Source: Bacillota bacterium
GTDB lineage: Bacteria > Bacillota > Clostridia > Acetivibrionales > JAMNYG01
Reading direction: 5' to 3'
Assembly: GCA_023622945.1 (NCBI GenBank)
Contig: JAMNYG010000184.1
Span: 1 to 58,592, forward strand
DNA: 58,592 bases
Positions 25,119 to 33,306 of the stretch are shown one piece after another. The translations under genes and the position numbers were made by a program. The notes under the pieces were generated by a model. It saw only the letters and a program-made list of their open reading frames with translations, had not been told where the DNA came from and did not search any database. Position 1 is the stretch's first letter; every line of letters starts with the position of its first letter.

Positions 25119-26432
25119 ATGATCAGCATAGGGGTCGAAAAGTATTTCAATATACTAAAGAATAACGATTTTATACAATACACAGGAAAGATTTCCAGAG
25201 TAGTGGGCCTTACCATAGAATCCAACGGACCGGAAGTTACAGTAGGAGATCTTTGCACCATTGACATGGGAAAGGGAAAAGAACCTCTTTATGCGGAAGT
25301 GGTAGGTTTCCGTGAAAACAAGGTCCTTCTTATGCCTCTTGGTGAAATGAGCGGAATAGGTCCCGGCAACGTTGTAACCGCTGTGGGAGAAAGCCTTAAA
25401 GTAAAAGTGGGAGAAAAGCTCACTGGAAGGATCATTGACGGCCTTGGCAATCCTATTGACAACAAGGGAAGCCTACAATGTGACCAGCTCTATCCGGTGT
25501 CTAATAATCCCCCCCATCCCCTTAAGAGAAAAAGAATCACTGAACCATTACCTCTGGGAATAAAGGCTATTGATGGGCTTTTGACCGTGGGTAAAGGACA
25601 GAGAGTGGGGATTTTTGCCGGCAGCGGAGTAGGAAAGAGTACTCTTTTGGGTATGATAGCAAGAAACACAAAGGCCGACATCAACGTGATAGCCCTTATA
25701 GGTGAAAGAGGCAGGGAAGTCAGGGAATTTATAGAGAAAGACCTTAAGGAGGACGGGCTCAAACGGTCTGTGGTGGTGGTGGCAACATCCGATCAGCCTG
25801 CACTGGTAAGGGTGAAGGCTGCAATGCTGGCCACTGCAGTGGCTGAATATTTCAGGGATCAGGGGAACGACGTATTGCTACTGATGGATTCATTGACCCG
25901 TTTTGCCATGGCTCAAAGGGAAATCGGTCTGGCTACCGGTGAACCTCCTGTATCCCGCGGATATACCCCTTCTGTGTTTGCCATCATGCCTAAGCTTCTT
26001 GAAAGAGCCGGATGCTCGGAAAAGGGTTCCATCACAGGCCTTTACACGGTCCTTGTGGACGGAGACGACCTTACCGAACCGGTTACCGATACAGCAAGGG
26101 GAATACTTGACGGACATATTGTCCTTTCAAGAAAACTAGCAAATAAAAACCAATATCCTGCCATTGACGTATTGGCAAGTATAAGCAGGGTTATGAACGA
26201 CATTGTTTCAGAAAGGCATAAAAAGATTTCAAACGAGATAAAAAAGAACATGGCCATTTACGCCGAATCCGAAGACCTGATCAACATAGGGGCGTATGTA
26301 AGGGGAAGCAATCAGAAGATAGATTATGCCATTGACGTCATTGAAAATATCATCGATTTTATCCGGCAGGAGATCCACCAGAACTTTACCTTTGATGAGA
26401 TACGGTCAATGATGGAGAAGGTACTGAAATAA
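25119..26432 (+). CDS. fliI: Flagellum-specific ATP synthase FliI
   Basis: A 437-residue F1-beta-like ATPase of the flagellar type III exporter. Walker A is GSGVGKST at residues 168-175 and Walker B is NDVLLLMDSLTRFAMAQREIGLATGEPP, which contains the family's signature. The N-terminal beta-barrel (TGKISRVVGLTIESNGPEV) and the EPLPLGIKAIDGLLTVGKGQR motif are present. ATG 25119 lies 37 bp after fliH with only a weak ribosome binding site (CAGGCAGGG). Length is standard. Confidence 0.96.
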   Translation: MISIGVEKYFNILKNNDFIQYTGKISRVVGLTIESNGPEVTVGDLCTIDMGKGKEPLYAEVVGFRENKVLLMPLGEMSGIGPGNVVTAVGESLKVKVGEKLTGRIIDGLGNPIDNKGSLQCDQLYPVSNNPPHPLKRKRITEPLPLGIKAIDGLLTVGKGQRVGIFAGSGVGKSTLLGMIARNTKADINVIALIGERGREVREFIEKDLKEDGLKRSVVVVATSDQPALVRVKAAMLATAVAEYFRDQGNDVLLLMDSLTRFAMAQREIGLATGEPPVSRGYTPSVFAIMPKLLERAGCSEKGSITGLYTVLVDGDDLTEPVTDTARGILDGHIVLSRKLANKNQYPAIDVLASISRVMNDIVSERHKKISNEIKKNMAIYAESEDLINIGAYVRGSNQKIDYAIDVIENIIDFIRQEIHQNFTFDEIRSMMEKVLK

Positions 26433-26451
26433 ACTTTGAGCAGGTGTGAAA

Positions 26452-26904
26452 ATGGCAAAATTCGTTTTCAGGCTTCAACCTGTACTAAAACTAAAAATAC
26501 AACTGGAAGATCAGATGAAAAATGAGCTTGGGAAGTCCATACGAAAGCTGGAGGATGAGAAGAGGATCCTCAGGCTTATTGACAACGAAAAGGAAAAAAA
26601 TATCCATATGTTTAATTCAGTTTCCATGCAGGGAATTGCCGCAGGAAAGCTAAGAGATTACAGTACATATATTTCACTGCTTCAGGACAGGATGAAAAAG
26701 CAGAAAGAAAATGTAAATCAGGCACAAAAAAATGTCGATAAAAATAGAGAAAAACTGGTTAAGGCCGTTCAGGAAAGAAAGATGATGGAAAAGCTAAAGG
26801 AATACAAATACCAGGATTTTCTCACCGAACAACAAAAGGAAGAACAGAAGCTTAACGATCAGTTTACAAGCTTTAAGTTTAAGGAAGTTAAATCAGATTT
26901 TTAA
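26452..26904 (+). CDS. fliJ: Flagellar export chaperone FliJ
   Basis: A 150-residue, almost fully helical, charged protein starting MAKFVFRLQPVLKLKIQLED, the typical 'F.F.L..VL..R...E' FliJ start. FliJ forms the central coiled-coil stalk in the FliI hexamer and links it to FlhA. The two long helices (about 1-60 and 70-125) with many Lys/Glu/Gln are visible (QDRMKKQKENVNQAQKNVDK). ATG 26452 is preferred; GTG 26446 is two codons upstream and overlaps the likely ribosome binding site. Position after fliI supports the call as sequence conservation is low in this family. Confidence 0.85.
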   Translation: MAKFVFRLQPVLKLKIQLEDQMKNELGKSIRKLEDEKRILRLIDNEKEKNIHMFNSVSMQGIAAGKLRDYSTYISLLQDRMKKQKENVNQAQKNVDKNREKLVKAVQERKMMEKLKEYKYQDFLTEQQKEEQKLNDQFTSFKFKEVKSDF

Positions 26905-27009
26905 ACCGGATCATTTGATGAATTTTTAATCGGAGCAATTTAACAGGTTTTGCTGATCCAAATCATTTAATGAAAACCATTTAACATTATTATTTTACAG
27001 AGGAGAAAT

Positions 27010-27903
27010 ATGGCTAATCTGAGAATGAACAAAAAAGAAGCAAGAGAAAAAAACAATCGGGTAAATACCTATTCCAATAAAGAAAAAAGAGATAAGGGCG
27101 GGATTCTGTTTACCGTTCTTGCCTTTGCTACGGCAATTACGGTTATGGCAGTTGTTTTTTTCGGGACCTTTTTTCTTATCATGCGCAACAACATCAACGG
27201 CCTTGGTGAAAGGTACAGGGACAGTCTTAAAAACGTCCCTGTTTTAAGGCTGGCATTGCCTGAAGCTCCTGATCCTGAAGATCCAAGGTATATGTCGGAA
27301 AGTGAGCTGAGAGACAAATACAACGAATACAGGGAGTTAAACAAGAACCTTAAGGAACAGCTGAACAATGCTGAAAAAACCATAGCTGAACTTCAAAAGT
27401 ACAAAGATCGTGAAGATTCCATGATAAAAGAAATCCAGCAATTAAAGAGCCAGCTTGAAGAGGAAAAGGCAAAACTTGAGAACGAAAGAAAACAGCTGGA
27501 AGAGGACAGGAACAGATTCAGTGAGATGGTAGCCGGAGAGGACAAACAGGGTTTCAGGGAGTTTTTTGAAAAAACATACGGTGAAACCGCCCAAAAAATA
27601 TATGCCGATATTATTAAGGAAGAAAAAATAAGCCGGGAGGTTAAAGAATTTGTACAGAAATATGAAGTAATGGATTCGTCCGATGCAGCTGCAATCCTGG
27701 AGGAGCTTTCCAAAAGCAATATGGATCTTGTGGTGGAAATTTTGAAAAATATGAAAAGGGATGCATCCGCAGCCATAATGGCTGAAATGAGCCCCTCTGT
27801 CGCAGCACAGGTCACTGAGAAGCTTTCAAGGGAGTATTTGCCGAATGATACCCAAAATGATACACAGAATGATGCTCAAGGTGATTCGCAGAACAATACC
27901 TGA
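27010..27903 (+). CDS. MotE-like protein (YlxF position), TM + coiled coil + MgtE_N-like domain
   Basis: A 297-residue protein in the slot of Bacillus ylxF, between fliJ and fliK. The order is a basic start, one transmembrane helix at about 34-57 (LFTVLAFATAITVMAVVFFGTFFLI), a long coiled coil at about 100-178 (LNKNLKEQLNNAEKTIAEL, EEEKAKLENERKQLEEDRN), then an MgtE-N-like fold (KYEVMDSSDAAAILEELSKSNMDLVVEILKNMKRDASAAIMAEM). MotE proteins of this form help build or stabilise the motor in other bacteria; that role is inferred here. The tail is a run of NDTQ-like repeats encoded by a 12-bp tandem repeat that goes on past the stop. Confidence 0.78.
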   Translation: MANLRMNKKEAREKNNRVNTYSNKEKRDKGGILFTVLAFATAITVMAVVFFGTFFLIMRNNINGLGERYRDSLKNVPVLRLALPEAPDPEDPRYMSESELRDKYNEYRELNKNLKEQLNNAEKTIAELQKYKDREDSMIKEIQQLKSQLEEEKAKLENERKQLEEDRNRFSEMVAGEDKQGFREFFEKTYGETAQKIYADIIKEEKISREVKEFVQKYEVMDSSDAAAILEELSKSNMDLVVEILKNMKRDASAAIMAEMSPSVAAQVTEKLSREYLPNDTQNDTQNDAQGDSQNNT

Positions 27904-27994
27904 AACAACGAAATGATTCACAAAATGGCACCTGAAAAGAAGATAATACCTAAAATAAAAAGATGGTTCCCAAAATAAAAAATGGTGCCAGGAC
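27844..27994 (+). repeat. Degenerate 12-19-bp tandem repeat across the MotE-like stop codon
   Basis: Units resembling AATGATACCCAA recur from 27844 inside the gene (encoding NDTQ NDTQ NDAQ GDSQ) and continue, increasingly degenerate, after the TGA at 27901-27903 (AATGATTCACAA, AATGGCACCTGA, AATACCTAAAAT, GGTTCCCAAAAT). The 194-bp spacer before fliK is largely made of them. Confidence 0.6.
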
Positions 27995-28097
27995 AACAAA
28001 TAGATTTCAAAACGCCTGATGACTTAAATGTGGAGATTTCTGATGATATAAACCGAAAGGTTTATATAAATAAATATCTGAGGAAGGAGGTGAAAAA

Positions 28098-29582
28098 ATG
28101 AATTTGAAAATAGGAATTCCGGACATGACGTCACTTGAGGCATTTCAGGTTAAGGCGCCAAGGGAAAGGGAAGTGGTAAAAGATACATCAACAGGTTTTA
28201 AGGATTTCTTAAAGAGAGCAACAAACAGATTGCCCGGGGAAAGTTCCCAGCCTGTAAGGAGAGGGTTTCATCCGAAAGAGGCAAATTCACTGAAGAATGT
28301 GAAAGACCAAGATACAGAAAGTGATTTTGATTCTCCTCTGAAGAGGATGGCAAGTGCTTTGGGAATAAGCATTGAGGATTTCCTGAAACTCTTGCAGATG
28401 GCAGACTTAAAACCCGGGGAGCTTTTGGACCCTCAGCAGTCAGATGATGCCGCAGAGAAGCTGTTAGAATTCCTTGACCTCACCCACATCCGGCAAAGCA
28501 GCTTCCTGAATACTTTGGCCATGTCCTCCGCGGTTGCAATGACAAAGGATGGTATCTCCGGTGACCTGCAGGCCATCAGTCAACCTTCGCGAATGGATTT
28601 GCAGGACCTGATGGTTTCAGAACCCGTATCGGGAAAAGATACTGAAGAAATTTGGGCAAAGATTGAAGCCAGGCTTAAGGAAATGGAAGGCACAAGCACC
28701 GGGCATGATATCCATTTATCTGAAACCGACGCAGGAGAAACAGCTTATATAAATGAAGAGAATTTCAACGGAGAGCTGATTGGCCAAGAAACCCCGGGAA
28801 TGATTCATCTCGATACAGGCTTTGAAAGGATGAATGTGGCCGGGAAAGGCATGCAAGAAGGAACAGCTGCCGGGGAAAATTCCTTTGACAGAGCCCATTA
28901 CGAAGGTGAAACAACCGATGTTTGGTATATGACCGCAAGCAACAGCAGCGGTGAATCCGGCGTGGCTGACGGCATACAAGATACTCTTCAAATACCGGTT
29001 GTACAAGGCCCGCAAAAGGGAGAGGAGGAATCAAACGGCAGCGAAATAGTGCCTGATATCCGGGTGATAGGCAATGTGACCGGACATCACTTCAGGATTC
29101 AGGATAGTTCAGCCTCATACAGGCCTGTTGATATAACAAAGTATGACATTATCAGCCAGGTTGCAGATAAGGTAAAGGTTTTGCTGAGCCAGGAAAAATC
29201 AGAAATGGTTGTAGACTTAAAGCCTGATTTTCTTGGAAGGCTGTCGTTGAAGGTTGTTACCGAGAGAGGAATGGTATCGGCTCAATTTATAGCCGAATCA
29301 CAGCAGGTTAAGGAGATACTTGAAGGAAACATGCAGCTTCTTAAGGATGCCCTGGAAAAACAAGGATTTAGCGTACAGGAATTCAACGTATCGGTAGGAC
29401 AGAACCAGACCGGCACCTCGGGAAACAATGCTGCTTACAGCCAAAGCAGGGAATTCAGGAGAATAAGGGCTGAATTTCCGGCAACAGGGGTTTTATCGTA
29501 CATGAATATGAACGGTTTGGAAAGGATTACGGGTGACAACCCTTATTTGCTAAGCGGTAACAGTATCGATTTAACAGCATAA
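28098..29582 (+). CDS. fliK: Flagellar hook-length control protein FliK
   Basis: A 494-residue secreted molecular ruler that sets hook length and triggers the export specificity switch through FlhB. The N-terminal ~350 residues are hydrophilic and poorly conserved, as usual. The C-terminal Flg_hook domain is clear: ISQVADKVKVLLSQEKSEMVVDLKPDFLGRLSLKVV, AQFIAESQQVKEILEGNMQLLKDALEKQGF and FNVSVGQNQ. ATG 28098 has AAGGAGGTG 6 nt upstream, a very strong site. Gene order (before flgD) agrees. Confidence 0.9.
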   Translation: MNLKIGIPDMTSLEAFQVKAPREREVVKDTSTGFKDFLKRATNRLPGESSQPVRRGFHPKEANSLKNVKDQDTESDFDSPLKRMASALGISIEDFLKLLQMADLKPGELLDPQQSDDAAEKLLEFLDLTHIRQSSFLNTLAMSSAVAMTKDGISGDLQAISQPSRMDLQDLMVSEPVSGKDTEEIWAKIEARLKEMEGTSTGHDIHLSETDAGETAYINEENFNGELIGQETPGMIHLDTGFERMNVAGKGMQEGTAAGENSFDRAHYEGETTDVWYMTASNSSGESGVADGIQDTLQIPVVQGPQKGEEESNGSEIVPDIRVIGNVTGHHFRIQDSSASYRPVDITKYDIISQVADKVKVLLSQEKSEMVVDLKPDFLGRLSLKVVTERGMVSAQFIAESQQVKEILEGNMQLLKDALEKQGFSVQEFNVSVGQNQTGTSGNNAAYSQSREFRRIRAEFPATGVLSYMNMNGLERITGDNPYLLSGNSIDLTA

Positions 29583-29596
29583 AAGGAGGTGAAAGA

Positions 29597-30454
29597 ATGA
29601 CGGTAGGCGCTGTTGGAAACCAAAAAACAATTGAAGAAATAATTACAAGGGGGGCCACGCCGACAAGGGAAGTCAGCTCGGATGGTCTTGGCAAGGATGA
29701 TTTTCTTAATTTGCTTATTACTCAGCTGAGGTACCAGGATCCCCTGAATCCGGTGGATGACAAGGAGTTTATAAGCCAGATGGCCCAGTTTAGTTCTCTG
29801 GAACAAATGCAGAATATGAACAGGAACCTACTGAAGTACCAGGCCTATGCTCTTTTAGGCAAATATATAACGGCAAATGTTGTTGACACTGCTACCCAGG
29901 CATCCAAAACCGTCGAAGGCGAAGTGACCAGCGTAAAAATATCCGGAAGCAAGGTTTATGCGGTAGTCGGGAATACGGATGTACCTGTTGACGATATTGT
30001 AAATGTGGCAGACCCTTCAGATATATACCCATCGGATATATTAAAATATGCTCATATTATAGGCATGAAGGCAAAAGGTTTTGTCTACAGTTATGAAAAC
30101 GGGGATCTGGTTGCAGTAAACGGAGTCATAGATTCGATACTAAGAGGAGTATATGAGGATTATGCCGTAATGAACGGTGTTGAGGTGGAAATATCAGGTG
30201 TAATAACCGACACGCCTTCAGCCGATCCTGATTTCATTAAAAATTATCTGGAGGCAAACCTGGGCAGCCAGATACAGGTTGAAATAGCAGACAGAGTACG
30301 CAATACCAAGGTCCCTGTTACTGCAGTCCTAAGAAGCTTTGACATCCTTGACGACGGAACTGTAAAGGCTGTGGTTGATAAACTGAATGTTCCTCTTGAT
30401 AGCATCATCGCTATTGAGCAAACCGAAGCAGGCGGAAAGCAAGATGAAGAATAG
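29597..30454 (+). CDS. flgD: Flagellar hook assembly (scaffold) protein FlgD
   Basis: A 285-residue hook cap protein. The diagnostic N-terminal motif is LGKDDFLNLLITQLRYQDP then LNPVDDKEFISQMAQFSSLEQM (residues ~31-72). The rest includes a KYITANVVDTATQASKTVEGEVTSVKISG segment typical of Firmicutes FlgD, and an extra C-terminal part (about 185-285) longer than in Bacillus FlgD (~140-280 across the group). A very strong AAAGGAGGTG ribosome binding site precedes ATG 29597. It stands between fliK and the TIGR02530 gene. Confidence 0.9.
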   Translation: MTVGAVGNQKTIEEIITRGATPTREVSSDGLGKDDFLNLLITQLRYQDPLNPVDDKEFISQMAQFSSLEQMQNMNRNLLKYQAYALLGKYITANVVDTATQASKTVEGEVTSVKISGSKVYAVVGNTDVPVDDIVNVADPSDIYPSDILKYAHIIGMKAKGFVYSYENGDLVAVNGVIDSILRGVYEDYAVMNGVEVEISGVITDTPSADPDFIKNYLEANLGSQIQVEIADRVRNTKVPVTAVLRSFDILDDGTVKAVVDKLNVPLDSIIAIEQTEAGGKQDEE

Positions 30455-30493
30455 TGAGGCACATGATAAGAAATTGCCGGAAAAGGTGGTTCT

Positions 30494-30880
30494 ATGGTAA
30501 TTAACAACAGGTATTTCAATCACGTAAACAGGACAGCAGGAACCCAAAACATACAGGCACCTCAAAAGGCTGTATCCAATCCCGGAGGATTTAATGGGAT
30601 CCTGAAGGATAAGATGGAGCAAAGCTTTTCCATCAAATTTTCAAAACATGCTGAATTAAGGATGCAGTCCCGCAACATACATCTTTCACAGGATCAGAAG
30701 GAGAAGTTGAAAAATGCAGTGGCAAAAGCTGAAGGCAAAGGAGTGAGGGATACCCTGGTCCTTCTGGATAACATGGCGTTTGTTGTAAATGTTAAGAACA
30801 AAACGGTAATTACGGCAGTGAACAGAAATGAATTAAAAGAAAACGTGTTCACCAACATCGATGGTGCTGTGTTCACCTGA
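30494..30880 (+). CDS. TIGR02530 family flagellar operon protein
   Basis: A 128-residue protein matching the TIGR02530 'flagellar operon protein' family, found only between flgD and flgE in Firmicutes and relatives. The recognisable core is IKFSKHAELRMQSRNIHLSQDQKEKLKNAV, then AEGKGVRDTLVLLDNMAFVVNVKNKTVITAV. It has no signal peptide or membrane helix. Function is not established. AAAAGGTGG precedes ATG 30494. Between it and flgE is a 142-bp gap with a small hairpin (GCAGCC ... GGCTGC at about 30921-30947). Confidence 0.85.
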   Translation: MVINNRYFNHVNRTAGTQNIQAPQKAVSNPGGFNGILKDKMEQSFSIKFSKHAELRMQSRNIHLSQDQKEKLKNAVAKAEGKGVRDTLVLLDNMAFVVNVKNKTVITAVNRNELKENVFTNIDGAVFT

Positions 30881-31022
30881 TTAAACAATAAGTAATTCAG
30901 TAATCCGAAACTGAGTAATACGCAGCCGGACCCTTCCGGGAGGCTGCCTATTCCGGACTGACTGAAGGAATAGATAATTTTCAGAATACGGAAATAGGTC
31001 AAACCGAAGGAGGTCGTTTACC

Positions 31023-32375
31023 ATGATGAGAGCAATGTTCTCAGGAGTTTCCGGTCTTAAGGCCCATCAGGTCAGGATGGACGTCATAGGTAATAATGTG
31101 GCAAATGTAAACACGGTAGGTTACAAATCCGGAAGAGCTACATTTGCGGAAATCTTCTCCCAAACTTTAAGAGGTGCCAGCGCTCCTGATTCAGCAAGCG
31201 GCAGGGGAGGTACCAATCCAATGCAGGTAGGTCTGGGAATCGATGTAGGGGCGATAGACACCATAATGACCAGAGGTAGCGTGCAGAGGACCGATAATCC
31301 AACCGATTTGTCAATAGACGGAGAAGGATTTTTCATTGTTAAAGGCGGCGCAGGTGATACATACAAGTTCACGCGGGCCGGGAATTTTACCATAGACAAA
31401 CTTGGCAACCTGGTAACGGCAAACGGGCTTTATGTATATGGCTGGCATGAATATACGCGCAACAGCGACGGAACATACACGTTCAATACCGAAAGGGACG
31501 CTGAGCCGTTAAACTTTTATTATGATGATTACAACAAGAACAAGAGAATAATTCCTGCAAAGCAAACCGATACAGCTGTTTTTGCAGGCAATCTTGATGC
31601 CACCGATGCTGTTATAGACCCGGCTGATGTTGCCACAACCGATCCCCACTTCAAGGTTCCGGTAATAGTTTATGACGCCCTGGGCAACAGCTACAAGCTG
31701 GACCTTAAGTTCTGGAAAACGGGGGTAGATCCCGGTACAAGCACCACATGGACCATCCAGGTTGAGGGAGCGGGAGTCACAACCCAGCTGTCGTTGGTCG
31801 ACGGTTCAGGGACTGCAGGCACACAGGAAATTACATTTGATAACAAAGGCAACATTACAGGAGACAGCACTTTTATACTTAACGTGGCACCTAATACAGC
31901 TACCCAAACGGCCGGTGTGGAGCCGTTTGACATAACTCTCGACCTTAGCAAGTTAACCATGTATGCTGCGGACAGTTCGGTAAAAGCTACGGATGTAAAC
32001 GGATACACAACCGGAAAGCTGGTAACCTTCATTATTGATTCAAAAGGTGTAATAACAGGAATATATGACAATGGACAGCAACAACCCCTTGGACAGATTG
32101 CTCTTGCTTATTTTGACAACCCTGCCGCGCTCCAGAAGGTGGGAGACAACATGTTCATGGAGACCACAAACTCCGGAAGTTTTACCGGCAAAGGTTTTGT
32201 ACCGGGTTCTGAAGGTGTTGGAGCTCTCAGCCCCGGAACTCTGGAAATGTCAAATGTAGACCTTTCACGGGAATTTACCGATATGATCATAACCCAGAGG
32301 GGCTTTCAGGCAAACAGCAGAATCATCACGGTTTCCGACGAGATGCTCCAGGAACTTGTAAATCTCAAAAGATAG
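31023..32375 (+). CDS. flgE: Flagellar hook protein FlgE
   Basis: A 450-residue hook subunit. The rod/hook N-terminal motif is MFSGVSGLKAHQVRMDVIGNNVANVNTVGYKSGRATF-like (GNNVANVNTVGYK), the DLSIDGEGFFIVKGG segment follows, and the C-terminal helix is SNVDLSREFTDMIITQRGFQANSRIITVSDEMLQELVNLKR-like (TQRGFQANSR). The variable central domains carry Thr/Asp-rich beta sequence. AAGGAGGT is 8 nt before ATG 31023 (ATG 31026 also possible). A strong hairpin follows the gene. Size is intermediate for FlgE. Confidence 0.94.
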   Translation: MMRAMFSGVSGLKAHQVRMDVIGNNVANVNTVGYKSGRATFAEIFSQTLRGASAPDSASGRGGTNPMQVGLGIDVGAIDTIMTRGSVQRTDNPTDLSIDGEGFFIVKGGAGDTYKFTRAGNFTIDKLGNLVTANGLYVYGWHEYTRNSDGTYTFNTERDAEPLNFYYDDYNKNKRIIPAKQTDTAVFAGNLDATDAVIDPADVATTDPHFKVPVIVYDALGNSYKLDLKFWKTGVDPGTSTTWTIQVEGAGVTTQLSLVDGSGTAGTQEITFDNKGNITGDSTFILNVAPNTATQTAGVEPFDITLDLSKLTMYAADSSVKATDVNGYTTGKLVTFIIDSKGVITGIYDNGQQQPLGQIALAYFDNPAALQKVGDNMFMETTNSGSFTGKGFVPGSEGVGALSPGTLEMSNVDLSREFTDMIITQRGFQANSRIITVSDEMLQELVNLKR

Positions 32376-32386
32376 CATATTTTTAG

Positions 32387-32416
32387 GTCCGTGAGCCTGT
32401 TTTAAGGCTCACGGAC
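32387..32416 (+). promoter_or_regulatory. Perfect 12-bp stem-loop after flgE, without T-run
   Basis: GTCCGTGAGCCT (32387-32398) and AGGCTCACGGAC (32405-32416) pair fully around a 6-nt loop, 11 bp after the flgE stop. The sequence that follows (GTTATGGCAAAAATTT) has no T-tract, so termination is unlikely to be complete. It may stabilise the upstream hook mRNA, act as a partial attenuator, or be a processing site. Confidence 0.7.
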
Positions 32417-32477
32417 GTTATGGCAAAAATTTACATAAAATGGAAATTACCTATTGAGTTTTTGGGGTAAACATAAT

Positions 32478-32675
32478 ATGATTAGGTTAACCAAGCTAAA
32501 CGGGTCGAGTTTTGTCTTAAATTGCGAATTGATAGAAACTGTTGAGGAAACACCTGATACGGTTATTTCGACAATTAACGGTAAAAAATACGTAGTTTTG
32601 GAAAGTGTTGATGAAATTATACAAAAGGTGATACAATATAAGGAAAGTGTGAGAATGGTTGACAGATTGAAGTGA
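32478..32675 (+). CDS. flbD: Flagellar FlbD family protein (SwrD-like)
   Basis: A 65-residue protein starting MIRLTKLNGSSFVLNCELIETVEETPDT, the hallmark of the FlbD/SwrD family. It also has the TTINGKKYVVLES-like strand (STINGKKYVVLE) and a helical C-terminus. In B. subtilis SwrD raises motor torque; the exact role here is inferred. ATG 32478 is chosen to match the family start; TTGGGGTAA upstream gives a modest ribosome binding site. In many clostridia motA-motB come next; here fliL does. Confidence 0.88.
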   Translation: MIRLTKLNGSSFVLNCELIETVEETPDTVISTINGKKYVVLESVDEIIQKVIQYKESVRMVDRLK

Positions 32676-32714
32676 CTTAATTGAGCATTATTGGCAACTT
32701 AATTGGGCATTATT
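32675..32714 (+). repeat. 18-bp direct repeat between flbD and fliL
   Basis: ACTTAATTGAGCATTATT (32675-32692) and ACTTAATTGGGCATTATT (32697-32714) differ at one position and are separated by 4 bp. They sit exactly where stator genes often lie in related operons. This could be a small duplication or the footprint of a deletion. Confidence 0.6.
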
Positions 32715-32741
32715 ATCCGAAAAGTAAAGGGGGCACATAAT

Positions 32742-33245
32742 TTGGAGAGAAAAGGCATAATCTTCATACTCCTGCTGATAGTAGCTGTATTGACGCTGAC
32801 AGTGGCGATAATGGCAGGATATCTCCTGGTTGCCGGATCAGCTCCACAAAACGGAACTACAGCTATGCAGCAGACAGAAGTTGTTCCTGATATAAAAGAT
32901 CTTGGATTTGTCCCCATATTTCAGGACAGCCAGTATTTTAACCTTAAGATCGATGGAAGCGGAAAACCTGCGGTTATTGAGATAAAAGCCGAACTGGTAT
33001 ATCTGAAAAATGCAAAGGTGAAGGACCTTGAAACCAAAATCACCTCCTCCATGGGAAAGATCAGGGAATTAATAGGCGCATATTTTATGCAGATGACACT
33101 GGAGGATGCCAGCAAGCCTGAAACCATTGAGGTTGCCAAAAAGGAACTGACCGCGCAAATAAATGATCTGCTTAATTCAGGTGAGAAAGTAAAAACCAAT
33201 ATTGTCTGGACCATCAACTTTGACAGATGGTTTTATGCTGTATAA
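32742..33245 (+). CDS. fliL: Flagellar basal body-associated protein FliL
   Basis: A 167-residue single-pass membrane protein near the stator and rotor. It has a short basic start (MERKGII), a transmembrane helix at about 5-28 (IIFILLLIVAVLTLTVAIMAGYLLV), then a periplasmic domain with FNLKIDGSGKPAVIEIKAEL and the conserved late motif VAKKELTAQINDLLNSGEKVKTNIVWTINFDRW-like (INDLLNSGEKV). TTG 32742 has AAAGGGGG 8 nt upstream; a longer in-frame start at 32703 would put charged residues before a normal FliL beginning and is rejected. Confidence 0.88.
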   Translation: MERKGIIFILLLIVAVLTLTVAIMAGYLLVAGSAPQNGTTAMQQTEVVPDIKDLGFVPIFQDSQYFNLKIDGSGKPAVIEIKAELVYLKNAKVKDLETKITSSMGKIRELIGAYFMQMTLEDASKPETIEVAKKELTAQINDLLNSGEKVKTNIVWTINFDRWFYAV

Positions 33246-33306
33246 GCATTTATGATGGAATTTACCCAGCTATTTTAGTAGCTGACCATAAGGAGGTGGT
33301 CATGTA

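Noticed and set aside
30881-31022. c-di-GMP riboswitch upstream of flgE
   Set aside because: The gap has one small hairpin (GCAGCC...GGCTGC) but none of the conserved GEMM-I bases; it is also too short for a complete riboswitch with expression platform.
32387-32416. Terminator after flgE
   Set aside because: The stem is perfect but no T-run follows, and flbD-fliL downstream have no evident promoter of their own, so full termination is unlikely.
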